A stretch of 64,000 nt of DNA from Streptomyces sp. JJ66 (GTDB lineage Bacteria > Actinomycetota > Actinomycetes > Streptomycetales > Streptomycetaceae): positions 62,001 to 126,000 of the forward strand of contig NZ_JAEVFI010000001.1 of NCBI RefSeq assembly GCF_019303495.1. Direction: 5' to 3'. Positions 25,107 through 35,534 of this stretch are shown here, one piece after another (position 1 is the first letter of the stretch; the number at the start of each line of letters is the position of its first letter). The notes beneath the pieces were generated by a model. The model ran no database searches and was not told where the DNA came from. It was given only the letters and a program-made list of their open reading frames with translations. The position numbers were made by a program, and so were the translations under genes.

Positions 25107-26921
25107 GTGCACACCGACACCCAGGTGACCGACCTGCCAGACGTCCCGAGCCTGCCCGCGGCCTTCGAGGCCGTCGTCACCGGGACCGCCGACCGCACCG
25201 CGCTGGAGTTCGGCGAGTCCGCGCTCACCTACGGCACGCTCAACGCGTCCGCCAACCGCCTGGCCCGCAGGCTGGAGCGGGAGGGGGTGGCACCCGGCAC
25301 CCGCGTGGGCGTCCACCTGTCCCGCTGTCTGGAGCTGTATACCGTCATCCTGGCCGTGCTGAAGGCCGGGGGCGTCGTGGTGCCGCTCAACCCGGCGCAC
25401 CCGGTGGACGTGCGTCGCGCGGTCGTGGCGCAGGCGGCGCCACCGCTGACGCTGCGGGACGTGCCCGCGGGGCTGGGCTCCGTCACGGCCGAACGCGACG
25501 CCCACGAGCTCCTCGCCGACAGCCAGGACCTGGACGGGAGCAACCTCGGCATCGAGGTGGACCCCTACAGCACCGCCTTCTTGCTGTTCACCTCCGGCTC
25601 GACCGGCCACCCCAAGGGGGTAGAGATCACTCACCGCGCCATCGCCCGGGTGGGCAGCTACAGCGGTGAGGTGAAGGTGACGGCTGACGACTGCTTCCTG
25701 CAGCTCGCCCCGTACTCCTTCGCCGCCTCCACCACGGAGATCTGGCTGAGCCTGCTGCACGGGGCGCGGGTGGTGGCCGCGCCGCCGCAGCTGCCGTCCC
25801 TGCCGGAGCTGGCCCGGATCATCACCGAGCGTTCGGTGACGTTCCTGAACCTGCCCTGCGGGCTGTTCAATCTCCTGGTGGACGGCCACCCGCAGGCCCT
25901 GCGCGGGGTGCGGACGGTCATCGTCAGCGGGGACTTCCCCTCCCCGCCGCACCTGGCCCGGGCGCTGGAAGCCGTCGGCGGCACCATCTACAACGCCTAC
26001 GGCTGTACGGAGAACTCGGCGCTGACCGCCGTCCACGCGCTGACCGAGGACGACGTGGCGGGCGGCCCGGTGCCCGTGGGACGTCCGCTGCCCGGCGTGG
26101 GAACGCACGTGCTGGATGAGTCGCTGGCCCCCTGCGCCCCCGGTGAGGTGGGCGAGCTGTGCCTGAGCGGCGCCGGGCTGGCCCGGGGCTACCTCGGCCA
26201 GCCGGAGCTGACGGCACAGAAGTTCCCCACCCGGGGCGGCACCCGGCTCCTGCGCACCGGCGACATGGCCCGGCTGACGCCGCAGGGCGAGGTCGTCTTG
26301 GCGGGGCGGGCCGATCAGATGGTCAAGATCCGCGGTTTCCGGGTCGAGCTGCGCGAGGTGGAGCTGGCCGCCGAGAAGTCCGACTCCGTCGAGCGGGCGG
26401 TGGTGCGCGCGGTGGACGCGCGGGACGGGCTGAAGGAGTTGGTGCTGTTCTGCACCACCGTCACCGGCGAACCGCCAGCCACCGAGGCGCTGCTGGGCGA
26501 ACTGCGTGGTCGGCTGCCGGACTACATGGTGCCCGCGCGCGTCCACCACCTGACGGAACTGCCGCTGAACCACAACGGGAAACTGGACCGCATGGCCCTG
26601 CGGGAGCCGCGCGCCGTACTCGTGGAGCCTGACCGCGAGGGCGGCGAGGCCCGGCCGGCGGGCGCCGAGGATGCCGTGGCGTCCGTGATCGTCAACCTGC
26701 TGGCCAGCGCGACCGGACGCGAGCCGATCGGTACCGGCGACTCCTTCATGCTCTCCGGGGCCAACTCACTGCAGATCATCCAGCTCGCCGCCCACCTGCA
26801 CGACGTGATGGGCGTCGAGGTACGGGCGGAGGACATCTTCCGCCTGGACAACGCCGAGGCGCTCGCGGACCACGTACGGGCGATACGCGAGCGGCGGACG
26901 GAGGTGCCCGCCCATGACTGA
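25107..26921 (+). CDS. Stand-alone NRPS A-T protein loading the anthranilate unit
   Basis: 604 residues: adenylation domain (about 1-510) and carrier (about 525-604). Core motifs are [14 protein letters not shown] (A3, ~160), [10 protein letters not shown] (A5), RTGDMARLT (A7), [16 protein letters not shown] (A8) and [11 protein letters not shown] (A10). The carrier site is LSGANSLQI (Ser ~551). At A4 the sequence is [10 protein letters not shown], so the Asp that pairs with an alpha-amino group is replaced by Ala, as expected for an aryl acid. It should activate a substituted anthranilate for tailoring on the carrier. GTG start with TGGAGG upstream. It overlaps the next gene by 8 nt. Confidence 0.88.
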   Translation: MHTDTQVTDLPDVPSLPAAFEAVVTGTADRTALEFGESALTYGTLNASANRLARRLEREGVAPGTRVGVHLSRCLELYTVILAVLKAGGVVVPLNPAHPVDVRRAVVAQAAPPLTLRDVPAGLGSVTAERDAHELLADSQDLDGSNLGIEVDPYSTAFLLFTSGSTGHPKGVEITHRAIARVGSYSGEVKVTADDCFLQLAPYSFAASTTEIWLSLLHGARVVAAPPQLPSLPELARIITERSVTFLNLPCGLFNLLVDGHPQALRGVRTVIVSGDFPSPPHLARALEAVGGTIYNAYGCTENSALTAVHALTEDDVAGGPVPVGRPLPGVGTHVLDESLAPCAPGEVGELCLSGAGLARGYLGQPELTAQKFPTRGGTRLLRTGDMARLTPQGEVVLAGRADQMVKIRGFRVELREVELAAEKSDSVERAVVRAVDARDGLKELVLFCTTVTGEPPATEALLGELRGRLPDYMVPARVHHLTELPLNHNGKLDRMALREPRAVLVEPDREGGEARPAGAEDAVASVIVNLLASATGREPIGTGDSFMLSGANSLQIIQLAAHLHDVMGVEVRAEDIFRLDNAEALADHVRAIRERRTEVPAHD

Positions 26922-29900
26922 CCCCCTGCTGACCGTGCTCGTCGACCGCTGGCGGCAGACCGCCGGCCGGCCGGACGCGAGCGCCGACGACGCCTTCACC
27001 ACTGACGCGGTGGCCGCGTACACCAGCGGTCTGGGCCCCCTGCTGGGGGTGGAGCTGGACCCGGCGGAGGTGGCCGCCTGCGCTACGCCGCGCGGGCTCG
27101 CCGGTTTGTTGCGCGCCCGGCGCGCGGCAGACCGGCGGGCTGAGACGAAAGAAACCGGGGAGGCCACAGCGGCGGCGTCCCGGACCGCTCCGGCGGCGGA
27201 CTGGCCGGCCACCGACAGCCAGGCGGGTATCTGGTATGTCTGCACGGCGGATGAGGACGCCACCGCCTACAACTCCCCTGTCATGGTGCGCTGTGCGCAG
27301 CGCCTGGACCCGTGCGAGCTGCGCCGTGCACTGCGCGCGGTCGTGGCCCGGCACGAGAGCCTGCGCACGACCCTGGATGTGGCGGCGGACGGGCGGGTGA
27401 CGCAGCACGTCTCGCCCGAGCCCCGCTTCGGGTTCGCCACCTTCGCCGCGCACGATGAGGAAGAAGTGCGGCGGCACACGGCCGAACTGGCCGCGATGCC
27501 GATGGACCTGCGCACCGGCCCGCTGCTGCACGTGCTGTGCCTGGACGCCCAGGACGCCGGCACGGTGCTGCTGGTCAACGTGCACCACGCCGTTTTCGAC
27601 GGCTTCTCCTGGTCGGTGCTGCTGACGGAGTGGCTGACCGGCTACCAGCGGCTGACGCGGGGCGAGGAGGTCGGCGACGCCCCGGCACCGGCCCAGTTCC
27701 GCGAGGTCATCGCCACCCGGGAACGCCGCCTGGGCCCCGCCGCCGAACGGGAGGCGCTGGCGTACTGGTCCGGCAGGCTCGCGGACGCCCCGCCCCCGCT
27801 GGCCCTGCCGCTGGACCGCCCCCACGACCCCGGGCGCGGACGCCGGGCGGGCGCCGTCCGCACCGTGCTCGACGCACCGCGCGCGGCCCGCCTGCGCCAG
27901 CGCGCCGCCGCGGAAGGCGTGACGCCGCTGATGGCCCTGCTCAGTGCCTACGCGCTGCTGCTCCACCGGCACACCGGACAGGACGACGTGACGGTCGGCC
28001 TGCCGGTCTCCCTGCGGGACGGGGCCGCCGCCCAGCAGGCCGTGGGGCACCTGGTCAACACCGTGGTGCTGCGCCACACGCTCGCCGCCGACGACACCGG
28101 GCACACGGTGCTGGCGCGCGGCCGCCAGGAGGTGCTGGGCGCACTGCGCCACAAGGACCTGGCGTTCGAGCGGGTCGTCGAGGCGGTGGGCCCGGGCCGG
28201 GAGGGCGGCGGTCCGCCGCTGTTCCAGACGATGGTGACGATGATGCCCCGGGAGCGGCGTTCACTGGAGCACCTGGGTCTGGGCGTCGAAGACTGGCGGC
28301 ATGTCACGGGAACACCGAAGTACGACCTTGTCCTGATCATCGAGGAGGGCGATGACACCTTCGAGCTGACCTTCGAGTACGACGCCGCCCTGTTCGACGC
28401 CGACACCGTCGAACGCGTCGCCCGCCGCTTTCGCACCCTGCTGGCCGACTTGCTGGAGCACCCCGAGCGTCCGGTGCGCGAGCTGCGCTGGATTCCGGCC
28501 GAGGAGCTGGCCGAGCTGGAGGCGGTGTGGCACGGCGCCCAGGACGAACGAATCGGGCGGCAGCCGGTGCACGTGCTGTTCGAGGAGCAGGCCCGGCGCA
28601 CCCCCCACACCGTCGCCCTGGAGGCCGTGGACGGCACGGCGGTGAGCTACCGGGAGCTCGACGCGGACGCGAACCGGCTCGCACACGCTCTGCGGGAGCG
28701 GGGCGCCGGGCCGGGGACGCGGGTGGCGATCCGGCTCGAAAGGGGGGTGGAGGCTGTCACCACGCTGCTGGCGGTGCTCAAGGCCGGGGCCTCCTTCGTC
28801 CCGCTGGACCCGGCCTACCCGGCCGAGCGCACGGCGCTGATGCTGGCCGACTCCCGGCCGCGGCTGCTGGTCGCGCGGGGGCGGCCCGAGGGCACCGGAC
28901 CCAAGGGGCCCGAGTTGTTCGACCTGGCCGCCGAGTCAGGCCGCCTCCACCGTCAGCCGGACACCGCCCCTGACGTCACCCGCGAGCCCGGGGCAGAGAT
29001 GTACGTCGTCTACACCTCCGGTTCAACCGGGCGGCCCAAGGGCGTCGTCATCAACGACCCGACGATCACCAACCTGGCCTACCGGCAGCGGGAACTGTCC
29101 GGACCGCACGCCGATGCCCGCACGCTGCAGTACATGTCGCTGTCCTTCGACGTCTCCTTCGAGGAGATCTTCGGCACCCTGTGCGCGGGCGGGACGCTGG
29201 TACTGACCGACGAGGAGATGCGCGCGGACCTGCACCGGCTGGCGGTTTACCTGCGGGAGCGCCGCGTCGCCCGGCTCTTTTTGCCGTACGTGGCGCTCCA
29301 GGAGCTGGCGTCGGTCGTGGTGCGGGTCGGCCTGACGCTGCCGGAGCTGGCCGAGGTGTACACCACCGGGGAACAGCTCGTGGTCACCCCGCAGCTGCGG
29401 GAGATGTTCGCCGACCGCACCGGGGCGGCCCTGCTCAACGTCTACGGGCCTTCCGAGGCGCACCTGTGCACCGCGTACCGGCTGTCCGGGGACCCGGCCA
29501 GCTGGCCCCGGACGCCGCCGATCGGCCACGTCGTGGGCGGGGTGCGTCTGTACGTGCTGGACGCGGACCGGCGGCCGGTGCCGTTCGGCGTGCCTGGCGA
29601 GCTGTATGTGGGCGGCCCCGTCGTGTCGCCGGGCTACCTCCAGCTGCCTGAGCAGACCCGGGAGCGCTTCCTGCCCGACCCGTACGCCGATACTCCCGGC
29701 GCCCGGTTCTACCGCACCGGGGATCTTGTGCGGTGCAGGCCACGCGAGGGATTCACGCACCTGGGGCGCCTCGACGAGCAGATCAAGATCCGCGGCCACC
29801 GGATCGAACCCGCCGAGGTGGAAGCCGCGCTCAACGCCCTGCCCGAGGTGACGGCCTCCGCCGTGGTGGCCGTCGAGCACGGGGCCGGGGACCGGCGGCT

Positions 29901-31590
29901 GGTGGCGTTCCTGTGCACCCGGCCGGAGCCCGCCGGGGCGTTTGGCGCGGAGCTGGACGGAGTCGGGCTGGACCAAGGCGTCCTGGACGAAGTGGAGTTG
30001 CGGCGGCAGCTGGCCCGGGTGCTGCCCGCGCACCTGGTGCCCTCCCGGTTCGTGCGGCTGGACCGGTTGCCCACCGGGCCCAGCGGCAAAGCGGATCGCG
30101 CGGCCCTGGCCCGCCGGGCGGCACAGCTGCCCGCGCCGGTGCGGCAGGCAGCCAAGCCCCGGGGAATGTCCGCCACCGAGCAGGAGGTCGCCGCCGTCTG
30201 GCAGGAACTGCTGGAGGTGCCGGCGATCGGCGCCGAGGACGACTTCTTCGCCCAGGGCGGGCACTCGCTGCTGGCCGTCCGGCTGCGCCAGGCCCTCCAG
30301 GACGCGTACGGCGTGCCGCTGCCGCTCGGCACGCTGCTGGCCGTGCCCACGGTGGCGGGGATGGCGGCGCGGGTGGAGCAGGCGCTCACCGGCCAGACCA
30401 GCGACACCGGCGGACCCGACCTGTGGGCCGACACCCGGCTGCCCGACGGGCTGGACCCCGCGCACGCCAGGACCCCTGCCGATCCGCTGGCACCGCGCGA
30501 GGTACTGCTGACCGGCGTCACCGGCTTCCTCGGCGTCTACCTGCTGCGTTCGCTGCTGGAGCGGGGCTGCGTCGTGCACGCTCTGGTGCGCGCGGCGTCC
30601 ACGCAGGAGGCGCTGCGGCGCATCACCGAGACCGCACGCGCCTACCGCGCGCTGGACGGGCTGGACCTGACCCGGGTGCGGGCCGTACCCGGCGACCTGT
30701 CCCGGCCCCGGTTCGGGCTCTCGCCCCAGGCGTACCGGGAACTGGCCGGCCGGGTGGAAGCGGTCTACCACTCCGCGGCGCATATCAACTTCGCCGCCCC
30801 GTACGTGTCGGTGCGGCCGACGAACGTGGACGGTTTCGTGCGGGTGGTGGAGTTCTGCGCGGACACGGTGCTCAAGCCGCTGCACCACATGTCCACGCTC
30901 GCCGTCTTCCCCCCGGGGTCGTCCGGGCAGGTCATCGACGAGGACAGCGAACCGGGAAGCCCCAGGGGGCTGGGCATCGGCTACGCGCAGAGCAAGTGGG
31001 TCGCCGAGCGGCTGGCGTTGGGGGCCCGGGAGCGGGGCGTGCCGGTCACCGTCCACCGCATCGGCCGGATCGGCCCCGACACCGCCACCGGAGCGTGCCG
31101 GACGGATGACTTCTTCTGGCTCCAGGTCAAGAGCTTCCTGCGACTGGGGCTCGCGCCGCAGGAGCCGGGGCCGCCGGTGGACCTGCTGCCGGTGGACGTG
31201 GTGGCCGATGCCGTCGTGCGACTCTCGCGCTCCCCGGCCGCGTACAACCGCACGGTGCACGTCTTCCACCCCGTGGGCATGGACTGGGAGACGGTACTGG
31301 AAGCCGTCGGTACCGTGGCCGGCCGGCCGCGCACCGTGCCAGTCCAGGAGTGGCTCACAGCGCTGGAGTCGGCTCCCGCCGAGGCGGGCGGCCACTCACT
31401 GGCGAGCCTGGTGCCCCTGTTTCGCGAGGGCGCCATGGAACTGGGCGACCACCGCTACACCAACGACACCACAGTCGCTCTGCTGAAGGATCTCGGCCTG
31501 GAGCTCCCGGCCGCCGATCCTTCCTGGATCACCGCGATGATCCGCTACTTCACCGAGATGGGCCAGATCGCCGCCGCGGACAGGCCGTGA
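26914..31590 (+). CDS. NRPS C-A-T-R (PBD scaffold assembly and reductive release)
   Basis: 1558 residues. The condensation domain (about 90-510) has [10 protein letters not shown]. The adenylation domain (about 545-1050) has [24 protein letters not shown] with Asp retained, [11 protein letters not shown] and [16 protein letters not shown]. The carrier has [10 protein letters not shown] (Ser ~1116). The reductase (about 1195-1558) has [11 protein letters not shown] and a YxxxK pair in [12 protein letters not shown]. It should activate the 4-alkyl-dehydroproline, join it to the anthranilate and release a dipeptidyl aldehyde that closes the diazepine. The first ~75 residues resemble the C-terminal half of a carrier domain but lack its Ser. 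Confidence 0.9.
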   Translation: MTDPLLTVLVDRWRQTAGRPDASADDAFTTDAVAAYTSGLGPLLGVELDPAEVAACATPRGLAGLLRARRAADRRAETKETGEATAAASRTAPAADWPATDSQAGIWYVCTADEDATAYNSPVMVRCAQRLDPCELRRALRAVVARHESLRTTLDVAADGRVTQHVSPEPRFGFATFAAHDEEEVRRHTAELAAMPMDLRTGPLLHVLCLDAQDAGTVLLVNVHHAVFDGFSWSVLLTEWLTGYQRLTRGEEVGDAPAPAQFREVIATRERRLGPAAEREALAYWSGRLADAPPPLALPLDRPHDPGRGRRAGAVRTVLDAPRAARLRQRAAAEGVTPLMALLSAYALLLHRHTGQDDVTVGLPVSLRDGAAAQQAVGHLVNTVVLRHTLAADDTGHTVLARGRQEVLGALRHKDLAFERVVEAVGPGREGGGPPLFQTMVTMMPRERRSLEHLGLGVEDWRHVTGTPKYDLVLIIEEGDDTFELTFEYDAALFDADTVERVARRFRTLLADLLEHPERPVRELRWIPAEELAELEAVWHGAQDERIGRQPVHVLFEEQARRTPHTVALEAVDGTAVSYRELDADANRLAHALRERGAGPGTRVAIRLERGVEAVTTLLAVLKAGASFVPLDPAYPAERTALMLADSRPRLLVARGRPEGTGPKGPELFDLAAESGRLHRQPDTAPDVTREPGAEMYVVYTSGSTGRPKGVVINDPTITNLAYRQRELSGPHADARTLQYMSLSFDVSFEEIFGTLCAGGTLVLTDEEMRADLHRLAVYLRERRVARLFLPYVALQELASVVVRVGLTLPELAEVYTTGEQLVVTPQLREMFADRTGAALLNVYGPSEAHLCTAYRLSGDPASWPRTPPIGHVVGGVRLYVLDADRRPVPFGVPGELYVGGPVVSPGYLQLPEQTRERFLPDPYADTPGARFYRTGDLVRCRPREGFTHLGRLDEQIKIRGHRIEPAEVEAALNALPEVTASAVVAVEHGAGDRRLVAFLCTRPEPAGAFGAELDGVGLDQGVLDEVELRRQLARVLPAHLVPSRFVRLDRLPTGPSGKADRAALARRAAQLPAPVRQAAKPRGMSATEQEVAAVWQELLEVPAIGAEDDFFAQGGHSLLAVRLRQALQDAYGVPLPLGTLLAVPTVAGMAARVEQALTGQTSDTGGPDLWADTRLPDGLDPAHARTPADPLAPREVLLTGVTGFLGVYLLRSLLERGCVVHALVRAASTQEALRRITETARAYRALDGLDLTRVRAVPGDLSRPRFGLSPQAYRELAGRVEAVYHSAAHINFAAPYVSVRPTNVDGFVRVVEFCADTVLKPLHHMSTLAVFPPGSSGQVIDEDSEPGSPRGLGIGYAQSKWVAERLALGARERGVPVTVHRIGRIGPDTATGACRTDDFFWLQVKSFLRLGLAPQEPGPPVDLLPVDVVADAVVRLSRSPAAYNRTVHVFHPVGMDWETVLEAVGTVAGRPRTVPVQEWLTALESAPAEAGGHSLASLVPLFREGAMELGDHRYTNDTTVALLKDLGLELPAADPSWITAMIRYFTEMGQIAAADRP

Positions 31591-31654
31591 GCGGCAACGG
31601 GGGCGGTGCGAGCCAGTGAGGCCGTCCGCCGACTTTCGACGGAAGGACGCCACC

Positions 31655-33097
31655 GTGTCAGAAACCAGGCGACGCGTCAGGATCGTCATCGTGGGTGCTG
31701 GTCCCGTCGGCTGCCTGCTCGCCATCGAGTTGCGCCGACGGCGTTTCGAGGTGGAGCTCCACGAGAAGCAGACAGCCGACCGGGTGGCCCTCGACCAGGG
31801 CGGCCGCTCGTTCAACCTCACCCTTACCCACCGTGGGACCAGCGCGCTGCGCCCCGCGCTGCGCGACCGCGTCTACGCCGTGGGGTCGGTGCTGCAACGC
31901 CGGATCATCCACCACCGGGACGGCACGCTCACCCACCAGCCCTACGGCGCCGGACCTCACCACCACCTGCTGTCCGTGCCGCGCGCGGCCCTGCACCGGA
32001 CCCTGCTGGCCGCCGCCCAAGAGGCTGGCGCGGCCGTGCACTTCGGGCACTCCTGCATCGGTGCCGACGCCCACCGCGGTGAGGCCGTGTTCGTCACCGG
32101 GGAAGGCACCGTCTGCCGGGCGAGCGGGGACCTGCTGATCGGCTGTGACGGCGCCAACAGCGCGCTGCGGTACGCGCTGTCGAAGTCCGGCGCCCGTATG
32201 CAGATCCACCAGGAGTACATTCCGCACGGTCACGTGGAGCTGGGCATGGCGCCCGGCGCGGCCCGGGACCTCAGCCCGGACGGGATGCACCTGTGGCCGC
32301 GCGGTGACCACTTCCTGCAGGCCCAGCCCAACCACGACGGCAGCGCCACCACGACGCTGTTCATGCCCGTGGACAACCGGGGCGGCGAGCTGCGGTTCCG
32401 CTCCTTCGCCAGCCGGGAGGCGGTACGGCCGCACTTCGCCCGCGAGTACCCGGACATCGCGGCGGCCCTGCCCACGGTGAGCGAGGACGTGTGGGACGCG
32501 CGTCCCGCCCTGCTCAAGGTTGTCCGATGCGCCCCGTACCACTACGGGCGCGCGGTGCTGGTAGGCGATGCGGCGCACACGATCGTCCCCTTCTACGGAC
32601 AGGGCATCAACTGCAGTTTCGAGGACGCCGACGTGCTGTGCGGCCTGCTGGACCGTCACCTGGGCCAGGCCGGGGACCGCCACGCCGCGATCCGGGCGGC
32701 GGTGGCCGAGTTCAGCGCCCAGCGGGTAGGTCCGGGGCAGGCGATCGCCGACCTGTCCCTGGCCAACCTGCGGGAGCTGAGCGCCCACGTCGATGACCGG
32801 CGGTTCCACCTGCGCAAGGAGATCGAGCGCAGGCTGCACCAGCGCTATCCGCGGGAGTTCATCCAGCTCTACCAGCTGGTGGCGTTCACCCGGGTGCCCT
32901 ATGACGAGATCGTGCGGCGCAGCCAGTGGGACCAGCGCGTGCTGGACCTGATGTGCGAGCGGTACGACCCGGCGACGCAGAGTGAGCTGATCCTGCGCGC
33001 CTACCCGGAGTTCGCGCGCGGTGTGGAAGCTGGGGAACCGCCCGTACCAGCGCTCTCCGCTGGCTCCGCCGCGCTGACCCGTCCAGGAGATGTGTGA
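31655..33097 (+). CDS. Kynurenine 3-monooxygenase
   Basis: 480-residue FAD monooxygenase forming 3-hydroxykynurenine. It has RIVIVGAGPVGCLLAIEL, then RSFNLTLTHRGTSAL (the INLALSxRG-like KMO motif), LLIGCDGANSALR, and the diagnostic GDAAHTIVPFYGQGINCSFED near residue 310. The C-terminal helical part is complete. It provides the 3-OH later seen as the PBD phenol. The GTG at 31655 has GGAAGGA upstream. It is the last gene before a convergent regulator. Confidence 0.88.
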   Translation: MSETRRRVRIVIVGAGPVGCLLAIELRRRRFEVELHEKQTADRVALDQGGRSFNLTLTHRGTSALRPALRDRVYAVGSVLQRRIIHHRDGTLTHQPYGAGPHHHLLSVPRAALHRTLLAAAQEAGAAVHFGHSCIGADAHRGEAVFVTGEGTVCRASGDLLIGCDGANSALRYALSKSGARMQIHQEYIPHGHVELGMAPGAARDLSPDGMHLWPRGDHFLQAQPNHDGSATTTLFMPVDNRGGELRFRSFASREAVRPHFAREYPDIAAALPTVSEDVWDARPALLKVVRCAPYHYGRAVLVGDAAHTIVPFYGQGINCSFEDADVLCGLLDRHLGQAGDRHAAIRAAVAEFSAQRVGPGQAIADLSLANLRELSAHVDDRRFHLRKEIERRLHQRYPREFIQLYQLVAFTRVPYDEIVRRSQWDQRVLDLMCERYDPATQSELILRAYPEFARGVEAGEPPVPALSAGSAALTRPGDV

Positions 33098-33159
33098 GGG
33101 CGAAGAACCCCGCGACGTCGAACTCGACCCCCGCTTTTGTCCCGGGCGCGCTCGGCCCG

Positions 33160-33195
33160 CCCCGTGAGCCAGCACACCGCGGCGGCTCACCGGGG
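33160..33195. terminator. Hairpin between convergent kynurenine monooxygenase and regulator genes
   Basis: CCCCGTGAGCC (33160-33170) pairs with GGCTCACCGGGG (33184-33195) with one bulged base and a 13-nt loop. It lies between the two stops and could serve both strands. Confidence 0.45.
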
Positions 33196-33268
33196 CCGGG
33201 CTGTGCCGGGCCGCCAGGGTGCGCCCGGAGGCGGGGCGGGAGGGTGTTAGCCCTCACCTGGGGCCGGG

Positions 33269-34228
33269 TCACTGAGACTCGCTGGCGGTTTGTGTGCTGA
33301 CCAGGCGCGGGCGCGGGTAGACGCGCTCGGTGACGCCCTCGGGCTGTGCGGCGGCCAGCGCCTCCGTCCCCGTGCCGACGGCCGCGTCCCGACCCGCGCC
33401 CACGGCCACGTCCACGTCCACGTCCACTGCCGACGCGCACATGCCGAAGCGGAACCCGATGCCCCGGATAGTGGTGATCCAGTCACTGTCCCCCAGCTTC
33501 CCGCGCAGGCTGCTGACGTGGGTGTCTATCGTCCTGCTCGCCTGGGCGCTGATGCGGTTGTCCGAGGGGTAATCCCACACCGCGCTCATCAGCTCCTGCC
33601 GCTCGAAGACACGCTCCGGCTCGGCGGCGAGCGTGTGCAGCAGGTCGAACTCCTTGCGGGTCAGCGTCAGCGAGCGGCCGTTTAGGGAGGCTTCGCGCCG
33701 GACCGGTTCGATCAGGAGCGGGCCGTACCTCAGCTGGTCATCCCCAGCCCCGCCCCGGCTGAGTTCGGCGGCGGTGCGCCGGGGGCCCGTGCGGCGCAGC
33801 ACCGCCTTGATGCGGGCGACAAGTTCGCGGGGGCGGTAGGGGCGCTCGACGCAGTCGTCACACCCCATCTCCAGCAGCAGCACCCGGTCCACTTCGGCCG
33901 ACGCTGAGGTGAAGGCGATGATGGGGATGTCACTGTCCCGCCGGATGCGCTGGCACACCGAAACACCGTCCAGGTCGGGCAGATCGGTGTCCAGCAGCAC
34001 GAGGTCGAACTCACGATGCGCGGCCAGGACCGCGGCCCCGCTGGTGGCGACGTCCGCGACGTATCCGTGCCGGGTGATCTCCTGCTCCAGCGAACCCGCC
34101 GACGAGCAGTGGGAGGCCACCAGGATTCTCGCGCTCGGTCCGTCCGGATCGGTGACGGGCACCGGGCCTGCTGCGGGTCTCGCGGTGCCCCTGGAAAGCT
34201 GACGCACGTCATGGTCGTGGACGGACAA
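33269..34228 (-). CDS. Atypical orphan OmpR-family response regulator
   Basis: 319 residues: receiver domain (about 34-147), winged-helix DNA-binding domain (about 165-265; LTLTRKEFDLLHTLA, IDTHVSSLRGKLG, IRGIGFRFG) and an extra tail of about 55 residues with a VDVDVDVAVG run. The phospho-acceptor Asp80 (LVLLDTDLP) is kept. The acidic pair at the end of strand 1 is replaced (ILVASH), and the conserved Lys is Arg129 (ERPYRPREL). No histidine kinase is nearby. The TTG start is set by CCTCCTC on the plus strand (GAGGAGG) 5 nt upstream. It is a probable cluster regulator. Confidence 0.8.
   Translation of the reverse strand: MSVHDHDVRQLSRGTARPAAGPVPVTDPDGPSARILVASHCSSAGSLEQEITRHGYVADVATSGAAVLAAHREFDLVLLDTDLPDLDGVSVCQRIRRDSDIPIIAFTSASAEVDRVLLLEMGCDDCVERPYRPRELVARIKAVLRRTGPRRTAAELSRGGAGDDQLRYGPLLIEPVRREASLNGRSLTLTRKEFDLLHTLAAEPERVFERQELMSAVWDYPSDNRISAQASRTIDTHVSSLRGKLGDSDWITTIRGIGFRFGMCASAVDVDVDVAVGAGRDAAVGTGTEALAAAQPEGVTERVYPRPRLVSTQTASESQ
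33404..33426. repeat. CGTCCA hexamer microsatellite inside the regulator gene
   Basis: Short tandem copies of a 6-bp unit (seen as CACGTC/CGTCCA on the plus strand) encode the alternating Val-Asp run at the start of the regulator's C-terminal tail. Slippage would add or remove Val-Asp pairs in frame. Confidence 0.5.
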
Positions 34229-34313
34229 CTCGGCCTCCTCAGTCCCGTGGAGTCTGCTGCCGTGGGGGAGTCAGCACCCTACTCAGCGCCACCTTCCCCA
34301 CACCGGGTTTCTC

Positions 34314-34347
34314 AACCACCAGTTAACCACCCGAAGTTGGGACTGGT
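34314..34347. promoter_or_regulatory. Candidate operator between regulator and RmlB genes
   Basis: AACCACC occurs at 34314-34320 and 34325-34331, an 11-bp offset. It is overlaid by an inverted pair ACCAGT (34318-34323) and ACTGGT (34342-34347). The region is the divergent promoter of the regulator (minus) and rmlB (plus), so autoregulation is plausible. Confidence 0.4.
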
Positions 34348-34453
34348 CAGAGGGGAGGGCCGGACGGGCAAGCCCCGGGTCGCGCCGGGTGGGGTTCACT
34401 CGCATTCCGCTTCGTATCCGGAGGCGTGTCTTCCGGAAGAGAGGACACTCGCT

Positions 34454-35467
34454 GTGGCCACCCATATCCTCGTCACCGGCGGCGCCGGCTTCATCGGATC
34501 GCACTACGTCAGGACGCTGCTCGCCACGAACCGCGAGGTGCGCGTCACCGTATTGGACCGGCTGACCTACGCCGGTGACCGCGCCAACCTGGCCGCCGTT
34601 GAGGCCCATCCGGGCTTCCGCTTCCTACCCGGCGACATCGGCGACCCGGCGATCGTCGAGGACGTCATCGGCGGCGTGGACGGCGTGGATCACGTGGTGC
34701 ACTTCGCGGCCGAGACCCACGTGGACCGGTCCATCAGCGGCGGGCAGGAGTTCGTGCGCACCAACGTGCTCGGCACCCACGTCCTGCTGGACGCGGCGGT
34801 GCGGCACGGCGTCCGGCGGTTCGTGCACGTCTCCACCGACGAGGTGTACGGCTCCATCCCGCACGGCTCCTGGCCGGAGGAGCACCCGCTGCGGCCCAGC
34901 TCGCCGTACTCGGCGTCCAAGGCGTCCAGCGACCTGCTCGCGCTGGCCAGCCACACCACCTACGGGCTGGACGTATGCGTCACCCGCTGCTGCAACAACT
35001 ACGGGCCCCGCCAGTACCCGGAGAAGCTCATCCCGCTGTTCGTGACCCGGCTGCTCGCCGGGCAGTCCGTACCGCTGTACGGCACCGGTGCCAACAGCCG
35101 GGAATGGCTGCACGTCGACGACCACGTCGCCGCCCTGGAACGCGTGCGGACCGCCGGACGCGCCGGGCACGTCTACAACATCGGCAGCGGGGTCGAGCTC
35201 ACCAACCGCGAGCTGACCGCGCTGCTGCTCGACGCGTGCGGCGTGGGCTGGGACCGGGTGGAGCCGGTCACCGACCGCCCCGGCCACGACCTGCGCTACG
35301 CGGTGGACTCCGCGAAGATCCGTCGCGAACTGGGCTGGGAGCCGCGGCGCGAGTTCCGTGCCGCGCTGGCCGAGACCGTCGCCTGGTACCGCCGCCACGG
35401 CGGCCCACCCCGCCCGGCGCCCAAACCGCGTCCCGCCGAGGTGACGCCCCCGGCCGCCCACGCCTGA
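34454..35467 (+). CDS. rmlB: dTDP-glucose 4,6-dehydratase
   Basis: 337-residue extended short-chain dehydrogenase making dTDP-4-keto-6-deoxyglucose. It has HILVTGGAGFIGSHYVRTLL, FAAETHVDRSISG, STDEVYGSIP (Asp-Glu catalytic pair), SPYSASKASSDLLAL (YxxxK) and CCNNYGPRQYPEKLIPLF. It is separate from rmlA (19142) but in the same cluster and divergent from the regulator. The GTG start is chosen because it sits right before the Rossmann strand, with GAGAGGA about 10 nt upstream. Confidence 0.92.
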   Translation: MATHILVTGGAGFIGSHYVRTLLATNREVRVTVLDRLTYAGDRANLAAVEAHPGFRFLPGDIGDPAIVEDVIGGVDGVDHVVHFAAETHVDRSISGGQEFVRTNVLGTHVLLDAAVRHGVRRFVHVSTDEVYGSIPHGSWPEEHPLRPSSPYSASKASSDLLALASHTTYGLDVCVTRCCNNYGPRQYPEKLIPLFVTRLLAGQSVPLYGTGANSREWLHVDDHVAALERVRTAGRAGHVYNIGSGVELTNRELTALLLDACGVGWDRVEPVTDRPGHDLRYAVDSAKIRRELGWEPRREFRAALAETVAWYRRHGGPPRPAPKPRPAEVTPPAAHA

Positions 35468-35534
35468 GCCTCCCAGGCCCGGCGGCGCCCGCCGCCGTCC
35501 GACCCCCGCCCGCCCGACCGAAAGGGAAGCGCCG

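Noticed and set aside
22124-25228. 1034-codon open frame on the minus strand opposite the FAD hydroxylase and UvrA-like genes
   Set aside because: It is antisense to two genes with clear motifs, has no recognisable domain, and is rich in Gly, Arg, Val and His from GC-rich reverse codons.
29023-31395. 790-codon minus-strand frame opposite the NRPS
   Set aside because: The NRPS domains on the plus strand are complete; the antisense product is low-complexity.
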